Shown: positions 58,601-64,000 of the stretch, piece after piece
Layout of the letters: each line of letters begins with the position of its first letter
Numbering within the stretch: the stretch's first letter is position 1
Assembly: GCA_963575745.1 (NCBI GenBank)
Contig: CAUYUJ010006335.1
Coordinates: 1,155,893-1,219,892, forward strand
Direction: 5' to 3'
Length of the DNA stretch: 64,000 nt
From: Prorocentrum cordatum
Taxonomy: Eukaryota; Sar; Dinophyceae; Prorocentrales; Prorocentraceae
Translations under genes and position numbers: made by a program
Notes under the pieces: model-generated
The model's input: the letters and a program-made list of their open reading frames with translations, nothing else
What the model was told of the DNA's origin: nothing
Databases searched by the model: none

Positions 58601-61161
58601 ACTACTTTCGTATTGAAAACGTTGTTGCTGTACGACTTGCCAAGAGCCTGACGAAGTTGCCTGCTGCACCCTATGCAGACAGCTGTACACTAGTGCACTA
58701 TGATAATGATGTGACCCCTGGTTTTCATTACTATGAAGCTGATGGCACTGCCTTGAACATCTACGACATCACAGGATCTACACACTCACGCATCATCCAG
58801 TGTCTTAAATCCAGGAAGCCGCCTGCTGGATTTGACCGAGACCTCACTAAGTTTGAGGAACTCGCTGATGGTCCACCACCAAGCGAGTCACCTCCAGCAG
58901 CTGCTCCTGAGCAGCCTCCTGCGGAGAACGATGGTCGGCTCCCGACCATCATAGAAGAAACAGAAGAAGATCTGGATGCCTTTGTCTTGAAGTCGTGGTA
59001 TGCTGAACTGATGGATGACAGAACACTCCTTGAAGCTGACACAGAAGAAGTCATGCATACAGTTCCCACATACATGACAGACACACAGTGTGTGTTAGTC
59101 TCTACGACCTGTGAAGATGTGCAAGGCCACTTGCCGGAGCGGGGTCACCCGCCAGGATACGACATGGACACTTCTTACTACGTTCCTTTATGCTCCACGG
59201 ATCCGGATAGCAAATATGATCTGGACTCCGATGAGCACGGGAAGTACATCGAGCTCTGCTTCACAGCAGACATGTCCAAAGTCGTCCTGTCCGAGCAGCA
59301 ACACCGATTGTTGGATGACAGCAGCGTCACAACTATGCGAGTATACGTCAGTGCTGCCTCCAAACGTGCCGCGGTCGTCAAGGAAGACGATCTACTCACG
59401 AAGGCCGACATTCAAGCGAATCCGGTCAAAGTTTCCAAAGCCCTTTACACAGAATTGAAGACTTGGCTTGACAATAAATGCTTTCAGATGACTGACTTGA
59501 GCAAAGCGTCTAACATCATGACTTCACGCTACGTATACACATGGAAGTTTGTCAAGAACGAAAAGGGCGAAATGGAAAGGACGATCAGGTTACGCTTGGT
59601 ACTCCGTGGCTTCATGGACCTTGAAGCCTTTGATGTCGAAACCTTCTCTGGCACGGCAAGGAGGTCAAGCCAGAGACTGCTCGCAAGTTCTGCTGCATGC
59701 AACAAAGCTTGGATCATCGCTTCCCTGGACATCAACATGGCTTTCTTGAAGGGACTGACCTATAGCGAGCTCGCCGCGGCAACGGGCGAGAAAGAGCGTG
59801 TGGTGTGCTTCACGCTACCTCCTGGGTCAGCAGCTGTCCTTCGCACACTGCCAGGCTTTGAGTCATATGACGAATCAAAGCATTGTCTTCGGTGTCTGAA
59901 GCCGGGGACGGGCACGAAGGATGCTCCCAGGGCATTCTCGTTGAAGCTCAGGTCCATCACTAGGAGCTTTGGGCTACAGCCTACTTCATACGACGAAGAG
60001 TTCGAGATGAGCCCAAACCTCTTGACAGCCAAGCACGTTGATGACATCAATATGACTGGGAAGGAAGAGGCTATTGACAAGTATGTCAAGTGTGTTGAAG
60101 ATACGTTTGGGAAGTGCAAACTGAACAAGCACACATACACAAACTGTGCCGTTCGGTACAACAAGACCGATGATGGGAGCGTCACTCTCGATCAGGACGA
60201 ATACATCAAACAGCTTCGTCCTATCACACATCCAGAACTCACAGGAGCTGATCCTGAGAGCAAAGCGACAAAGACGATTTCTGATATGTTCGTCAGTCTT
60301 CGTGGCGCTCTAGCCTATGCGTTGATCACGCAGGTATGGCTGATGGTCTATGTTGTCTCACTACAACGTATCCAGGAACCGACAAACATCCAGGTACGAC
60401 GACTAAACGCGGTTACCAGGAAACTACAGGCAGGTCCGAAGAAGATCGTGTATCAAGCTATGACTCCAACAGGAGAAGTCGACCTGCATAGCGATTCTGG
60501 CTATCGTCGTCTCAACGGAGATGAAGACGACGAAGTCAAAGGCTATGGTATCCGCGGGGCTAACCTGCTGAGGCGTGGCCACACGCAAGCGGGGAAACCC
60601 GTCGTGCACCTGGTGGACGCATACTGCAAGTCTCATCGACTGCAGGTGCGTTCGAGCTACTCTGCGGAAACACTGGCAGCAGCCCACAACTTGGAAGACT
60701 GCTACCCGACCATTGTAACGCTCCACGAGCTACACTCGGGACCATTGACCCCCACACAGTTAAAGAACATATTGGAAATGGGTGGTCTATGTATCAAAGT
60801 CACTCTGACTATTGATGCCGAGTCTGTCTTCAAGTCTTTGTCTAGCAAAGATCTGAAGAAGCCCACAGAATGTACTCTGCTTGGGCACATTAGCTGGATC
60901 CGCCAGATGATGGAGCGCGGAATCGTTGAAAGCGTTCAATGGTGTGACACGCGGGATATGACTGCCGATGGTCATACCAAAGGTAGTATTGACCGCGCGT
61001 GGCTCCTACAAGTAATGGCCGGCCAGCAATCCTTCAAGCACGAGCTGAAGAAACATACACCGTATAGGGCGGGCAGGTCGTCTCAGGACGGCCCTGCCTC
61101 CCGAGCTAGCGGGGAAACCCGCGTGCAGGTGCGCTCTGGTAGCGAGGAAACTCGCCGGTAG
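55582..61161 (+). CDS. pol: Copia Pol: methyltransferase-like, integrase, reverse transcriptase, RNase H (1859 aa)
   Basis: The Met at 55582 is only the first in the frame; translation probably enters from upstream. Residues ~140-330: SAM-methyltransferase-like (MLELCGGKGG 143-152; QPSC with Cys203; CPGNHVHANAC). Integrase zinc finger ~611-650 (LHLRWFH.. CDSCREC), then catalytic Asp678, Asp732 (SDGEGA) and Glu766 (IEARNG). RT of the Copia type: SLDINMAFLKG with Asp1383 and KHVDDINM with Asp1487-Asp1488 (HVDD where YVDD is common). RNase H: Asp1638, Glu1696, Asp1745, Asp1796 (WCDTRDMTADGHTKG). All catalytic residues expected of INT, RT and RNase H are present, so the protein may be active. It ends TAG 61159-61161, one base before another hairpin. 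Confidence 0.9.
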   Translation: MTIGLLPLRLSAAKRDPPTFPEIPPFPDLTADSSAADLSAETALPTDARIKQKEKQKADKEAGIKPKKIPKKVEDGNDDCGEDLKGLDCSTYFNDVPLDDSDSDSESEDIFMMLPAGQPADSHADVFSMVQSLCYGRNNQVDMLELCGGKGGISILAFKRGLSSGGNLDKISMVDLGNSEVQRAVLHYLKTCFVKITILQPSCRTTGLPSYFNAQVNHDTLLKHHKEDLPHITFCGTVALLQDDLRRFFLREQPMGTWVDEIQTWKELAQRKVTCQTIIDQCTTGLKDSFGQYIRKPTQMMANKEELLAPFRGKRCPGNHVHANACNKELARAAQYTYRMQSLIVDAVQIAKDLFAYGRDPFANRERSYAFVTNSAGYDLDDPTIRRHPNGEIWRPPPGGLGCHGCVDNNYKQSPKHSRDPKMCRWYDVEPYYWDCPSCKKEYQKSNPHHTKISGQCRFAEKWKLPDNFGQPRPAGQAAPAAPAAEAAPAAEAAPAAKAAPAARARIRAPRPPRPGEGDPTAGASSHDITRAEGANGGNTGAGSSDDHRRLPQVAARRGRMEGGDPPPPPQPQAEPRPRPRLPDWTRFDVQLSLQNLRSFDPAVVQRELRKLHLRWFHAKEPKMRMILTKVGLGETRLSLIKGICDSCRECRAWDKPGNTVMPSVSLPGRFNEEVECDLFFYKQEHIVFHIIDRCIRWAAGTEIPDKTMHTVLDAYHTTWMQHGPAKILYSDGEGALNNDTAKAILKAKGTELRIRARGQHATTIEARNGILRHLIHVMGEELNRLNIPLNFTRLLHEALFASNAFTFYNEVSPYNALYGRQPAMLPDFPVLDHDQSAESSDHSREETIRRVSLEAITQATAVAKTNRALRTKTTATGEFHYKEGDLVDYHRPTTTKDDWGGWSGPYPVIRNEPDRGQVIVKVGSREVRVQYPDTRHTLYIEALMVREIGSDNTALRTVLAFIAGLPAGKPAMTFGYLPAKQGRLQMTAASRLSPKVHLALQYLIRNYFRIENVVAVRLAKSLTKLPAAPYADSCTLVHYDNDVTPGFHYYEADGTALNIYDITGSTHSRIIQCLKSRKPPAGFDRDLTKFEELADGPPPSESPPAAAPEQPPAENDGRLPTIIEETEEDLDAFVLKSWYAELMDDRTLLEADTEEVMHTVPTYMTDTQCVLVSTTCEDVQGHLPERGHPPGYDMDTSYYVPLCSTDPDSKYDLDSDEHGKYIELCFTADMSKVVLSEQQHRLLDDSSVTTMRVYVSAASKRAAVVKEDDLLTKADIQANPVKVSKALYTELKTWLDNKCFQMTDLSKASNIMTSRYVYTWKFVKNEKGEMERTIRLRLVLRGFMDLEAFDVETFSGTARRSSQRLLASSAACNKAWIIASLDINMAFLKGLTYSELAAATGEKERVVCFTLPPGSAAVLRTLPGFESYDESKHCLRCLKPGTGTKDAPRAFSLKLRSITRSFGLQPTSYDEEFEMSPNLLTAKHVDDINMTGKEEAIDKYVKCVEDTFGKCKLNKHTYTNCAVRYNKTDDGSVTLDQDEYIKQLRPITHPELTGADPESKATKTISDMFVSLRGALAYALITQVWLMVYVVSLQRIQEPTNIQVRRLNAVTRKLQAGPKKIVYQAMTPTGEVDLHSDSGYRRLNGDEDDEVKGYGIRGANLLRRGHTQAGKPVVHLVDAYCKSHRLQVRSSYSAETLAAAHNLEDCYPTIVTLHELHSGPLTPTQLKNILEMGGLCIKVTLTIDAESVFKSLSSKDLKKPTECTLLGHISWIRQMMERGIVESVQWCDTRDMTADGHTKGSIDRAWLLQVMAGQQSFKHELKKHTPYRAGRSSQDGPASRASGETRVQVRSGSEETRR

Positions 61162-61265
61162 CGAGGCTACTCGCGCGCCCTTGCCTTGTAGGCAGCCGCT
61201 GCTGCTTAGCACTGTTTTTCCGCGTAATGTAGAAGTGCGGTGCCTGCTCGTCTCCTCCCCCTCCG
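61162..61265 (+). other. 3' noncoding region; no purine tract before the right LTR
   Basis: The last hairpin (GCGAG-GCTA-CTCGC, 61161-61174) is followed by ~90 bases ending CTCGTCTCCTCCCCCTCCG just before the LTR. This tract is pyrimidine-rich on the coding strand, whereas a plus-strand primer (PPT) should be purine-rich. Confidence 0.6.
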
Positions 61266-61550
61266 ACTTTAAACGGAGAAGGTTAAAGGCGAGGTATAAA
61301 TCGAGCATGTACCGCTGCCGTGCCTGGCTCAAGCCGGGCCCGGCCAAATATATGACTGTGCCTCACCGAGGCGCACGACTGGTATCTGAGATCGGAAAAT
61401 ACCTTTTCCATTGAAGATGCCTCTTCTATCCTTTACTCCAGATCCCATGCTTCGTCTCGCTCTCTTGCTCATGCGATATGAGCCAAAGCCTGGGATATGG
61501 CAACGCTTGAAGCGTAACACATACCTAAGCTTACCAGCATGTTTTCGACT
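61266..61550 (+). repeat. right LTR (285 bp)
   Basis: Read base by base against the left LTR I find no difference over 285 positions. Followed by the CATTT duplication (61551-61555). Confidence 0.95.
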
Positions 61551-63011
61551 CATTTTGGATCCATCTTAGAGGAGCTCGATCCAGGAAGGAGGGAGCACCA
61601 GATTAGCCTCCCCCCCCCAAAGATGCCCAAATGGATTTCAAACTTACGAAACTCAACGATTTGTGTCTTGTCGCCGAGGCTTTTTTGGACGCTCCAACGG
61701 GTCGCGAAGCCCGCCGTCCAGATCAACGTTTGGGAGTAAGGGAACGCTCTAAACCACTCACGCCCTAAAGGGCTGTTGGGATTCACTGAGGTTGTTTGAC
61801 GTTGAAGTTTTCGGCAATGAGTAGCGCGCCCACGCGCGATGCATCACGTAAGCCTGCCCACTTCGCGCGGGCCCATGTGCGGCGGGCATCTGCCTCTGGG
61901 TTGGTGCAGACACCAGTGAGTTAACTTGCTTCATAAAGCCTCGAGAATGTCTGAGCTGTTTTGTGAATCTGGATCGCGCACTGGCAGGCGGTTGATCGTT
62001 CGTTCTGCGATGACTGTCTCACAAGATATCTCCGCGTCACGAGATTGACGAAATTGTTGGCAGATTCGCACGGGCTGACTCTGAGAGGAGGGGTGGTTTT
62101 GAATTCCTCAGTATGAGAACCCCTCTGGAACACCTGGTGTTGAGGTTCGGTCGGGAAATCCCGTACATTTGTTGCTGTCAGGCAGGTGGGGTTGCCTCCA
62201 ACGCTCGTCTCGCCCAGGCCTGCTGGGCCTCAACTGACTTGCTACATTCAACGCACTTGGGGATGGAATCGGGTGTGACAAGCGGAAGGAGCAGTCTCCT
62301 ACATTGGATGCACCACGTAGGAGACAGTTTTCGTTCAACCCATGGCGATAGCAGGCGTGTCCGGTGGGTGGGGGGAGGAGGGGGGGAGGCTGGTCACGTC
62401 ACGATTCGCGCCGGCGCCGTCTAGAAATGCTTCGGGAAGGCTAATTCCCACACGGCACCAGCGCGAATAGTGACGTGACCAGGGGAGGGAGGGGGGTGTC
62501 GGGGCCAGTCACGGGCGTTCTCGCGAATCATAGAACATGTGTTGCATCTCACCACGTAGTTTGCACCACATCGCTTGGACCACGTAGCCCACACATCCAC
62601 GGTGCAATAACTTGCTGTTTGGGGTCCACGCTGGCTAACATGTTTTCAGAAGGGATCGTGGCCTCGGGAGCGCGGATCAGTCTTTTTCCGGCGAGGAATT
62701 AGGGGGACGGTGCAAGCGATTAAGCGTGGTGATCGAGCAGGGTTGTCATTAGAAGACTTACAGACACCCTGCGAGACAGCCCTTTTACATCTCACACGCC
62801 TCAACGTGCCACGGAGCACGGCGATGTTCAGAACTGAGGTATCGAAGTGGCACGAGAAAGGTCAATTCAGCGCCTAGCAGCATTGTGGCAGATTAGCCGA
62901 GAGATACCAACATGACGGTCAGTAGCCTTTTGTGCTCAAACCAGTTGGCAAAGATATTGGCGACGGAATTCTGCAAAGCCTTACGCGGGATCCCAAAGCG
63001 CTTGTGGGGCA
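61551..63011. other. upstream region of gene copy 2
   Basis: Resumes the tandem unit at CATTTTGGATCCATCTTAGA and matches 40872-42340 with a few percent change. No other gene seen. Confidence 0.6.
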
Positions 63012-63887
63012 ATGGCTCCGATTAGTCGTGTCGCTGCCTTCTTAGCGCTCGTTGTGACGGTCAACGCCGACTTTCCTTGTGGTGATTATGACCTGTCGCC
63101 CGCAGCAGGCAACCCCGTGTGCGGTGTGGATCAATCAGCTTGTGACGAGACAATCTGTTGCGCAGCAGGGACGAGCGCCCCGACCTCTGCACCGACGCCC
63201 ATGCCTCCGACCGATGCGCCGACGCCGATGCCTCCGACCTATGCGCCGACGCCGGCGCCTCCGACCTACGCACCGACGCCGGCGCCTCCGACCTACGCAC
63301 CGACGCCCGCGCCGACGGCTGCGACGGCTGCGCCGACTCCGGCGCCTCCGACCTACGCGCCGACGCCGGCGCCGACGGCCGCGCCGGGGAGACGCCAGCG
63401 ACCCGCGCCCACGGCCGCGCCGACGGCAGTGCCGACGGCCGCTCCGACGGCCGCGCCGACGGCCGCGCCGACGCATGCGCCGACGAGTGCACCGACAGCT
63501 GCGCCGACGCCGGTGCCGACGGCCGCGCCGACGGCCGCGCCGACGCCGGCGCCGACGGCCGCGCCGACGCCGATGCCTCCGACCTACGCACCGACCCACG
63601 CACCGACGGCCGCGCCGACGCCGATGCCTCCGACCTACGCGCCGACGCCGGCGCCTCCGACCTACGCACCGACGCCCGCGCCGACGGCTGCGCCGACCCA
63701 CGCACCGACGGCAATGCCGACGGCCGCACCGACGCCGATGCCCCCAACAAACGCGCCGACGCCGGCGCCGACTAGCGCCTTCACGTGTGATGACTACGAC
63801 AACCTACCCGCCGCGAGCTTCGGGAAGCGCGACGTCGTCGGCGCCGCCTCTGCCATCATGTGCGTCCTCGCCGCAGCATGGGCCTGA
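63012..63887 (+). CDS. secreted Pro/Thr/Ala-repeat cell-surface protein, copy 2 (291 aa)
   Basis: ATG 63012. Same signal peptide, Cys-rich domain, repeat region and hydrophobic C-terminus as copy 1. The one notable difference is a patch near residue 125: copy 1 has PGTPAPTAAPTAAPTAVP and copy 2 PGRRQRPAPTAAPTAVP. A G insertion and nearby changes shift the frame for about five codons and then restore it, with a net loss of one residue. The rest is almost identical, so duplication is recent or the copies are kept alike. The Copia insertion 1.46 kb upstream separates this copy from the part of its 5' flank carrying the CTTGGG tract. Confidence 0.75.
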   Translation: MAPISRVAAFLALVVTVNADFPCGDYDLSPAAGNPVCGVDQSACDETICCAAGTSAPTSAPTPMPPTDAPTPMPPTYAPTPAPPTYAPTPAPPTYAPTPAPTAATAAPTPAPPTYAPTPAPTAAPGRRQRPAPTAAPTAVPTAAPTAAPTAAPTHAPTSAPTAAPTPVPTAAPTAAPTPAPTAAPTPMPPTYAPTHAPTAAPTPMPPTYAPTPAPPTYAPTPAPTAAPTHAPTAMPTAAPTPMPPTNAPTPAPTSAFTCDDYDNLPAASFGKRDVVGAASAIMCVLAAAWA

Positions 63888-64000
63888 GCGCGATCGATGC
63901 CGGAGGAGGTCTGACGCACCAGGGGAGGGGGAAGGGGAAGAGAGGGATGGAAAGAGGGGTAGGAGTTGGAAGACAACAACGTTACCCAGTGGTCCCTGTT
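63888..64000. other. downstream of gene copy 2
   Basis: Matches 43220-43332, including the GGGGAGGGGGAAGGGGAAGA purine tract; the tandem unit continues past the window. Confidence 0.6.

Larger units (their letters stand above)
45665..61174 (+). repeat. GNNA stem-loop family, GCGGG-GNNA-CCCGC and covariants (~45 copies)
   Basis: Selected starts: 45693, 45802, 46640, 46835, 47585, 47963, 47999, 48842, 48872, 48890, 49637, 49673, 49873, 51256, 51274, 51749, 51774, 51796, 52141, 52448, 52465, 52918, 53030, 53066, 54118, 54142, 54386, 54499, 55928, 57025, 57059, 58483, 59139, 60573, 61109, 61142, 61161. Four-base loops are GCCA, GTCA, GACA, GAAA, GCAA or GCTA; a few copies have a fifth loop base. 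Stems change in pairs: GCGGA/TCCGC (46835, 52918, 54499), GCGGC/GCCGC (48890, 57025, 57059), GCGTG/CACGC (60573), GCGAG/CTCGC (61142, 61161). Some are in noncoding positions (49873, 61161). Confidence 0.9.
45262..61550 (+). mobile_element. complete 16.3-kb Copia-type LTR retrotransposon
   Basis: Two 285-bp LTRs, a tRNA-like primer site, Gag with a CCHC knuckle, retropepsin, integrase, reverse transcriptase and RNase H in the order PR-INT-RT-RH, which defines the Copia group. Copia elements are usually 5-9 kb; the excess comes from a long ORF1, a KptA domain, a RING finger, a methyltransferase-like domain and Ala/Pro linkers. LTRs appear identical, so insertion is recent. All three long frames are free of in-frame stops except one TGA and one pair of frame changes. 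Confidence 0.95.
43765..64000 (+). repeat. tandem unit, copy 2 (split by the Copia element, runs off the window)
   Basis: Gene starts are 20,671 bp apart; subtracting the 16,289-bp element and the 5-bp target duplication leaves a spacing of 4,377 bp. Flanks of the insertion rejoin exactly as in copy 1 (GGGGGCCATTTTGGATCC at 40869). Confidence 0.9.

Overview
The window looks like nuclear DNA of a dinoflagellate (core dinoflagellate type; genus not determinable). Grounds: very high GC, dense repeats, probable GC-AG introns bracketed by short direct repeats, 5' ends of several genes that resemble a relict of the dinoflagellate spliced leader, one-directional gene blocks, tandem gene copies, and a set of Copia, DIRS-like and Helitron sequences of a kind I associate with dinoflagellate genomes. 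No database search was possible; family calls rest on motifs read by eye.

Layout. 1-9.3 kb: a partial His-rich repeat ORF, a frameshifted unknown gene, a decayed Helitron (about 3.0-6.7 kb, minus) bracketed by direct copies of another repeat, then a ~345-bp CTTGGG-type satellite array (7.5-9.25 kb). 9.3-23.3 kb: microsatellites, then a minus-strand block of five genes: a 240-aa Ala/Pro protein, an intact 681-aa DDE-transposase-like protein, a ~980-aa Lys/Asp-rich protein, an Arg/Ser-rich protein with a recognisable intron, an Ala/Pro protein and a ~510-aa protein with one frameshift. They are separated by pyrimidine tracts and by dozens of copies of a 16-bp hairpin (AGCGATCGCCATCGCT). A MITE-like element with 30-bp inverted ends lies at 16.57-16.96 kb. 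23.4-24.4 kb is a divergent strand-switch region of simple repeats; every recognisable gene to its right is on the plus strand.

24.4-38.97 kb: two small plus-strand genes, a ~380-bp satellite array (26.2-28.6 kb), a split copy of a dinoflagellate multicopy ORF interrupted by 4.4 kb that holds a ~0.9-kb foldback (giant hairpin), a third CTTGGG tract, and a decayed DIRS-like element carrying RT, RNase H, tyrosine recombinase and a C5-methyltransferase-like domain.

39.1-64 kb: a tandem duplication of a ~4.4-kb unit encoding a secreted Pro/Thr/Ala-repeat protein (42.34 and 63.01 kb). Copy two is split by a complete 16,289-bp Copia retrotransposon (45262-61550) with 285-bp LTRs that I see as identical, a CATTT target duplication and an exact empty site in copy one. 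Its proteins combine Gag and a zinc knuckle; a Tpt1/KptA RNA 2'-phosphotransferase-like domain, a RING-H2 finger and a retropepsin; and a methyltransferase-like domain, integrase, reverse transcriptase and RNase H. About 45 copies of a stem-loop GCGGG-GNNA-CCCGC are scattered through the element in all three reading frames with compensatory stem changes. I regard these hairpins and the captured KptA domain as the most unusual content of the window.
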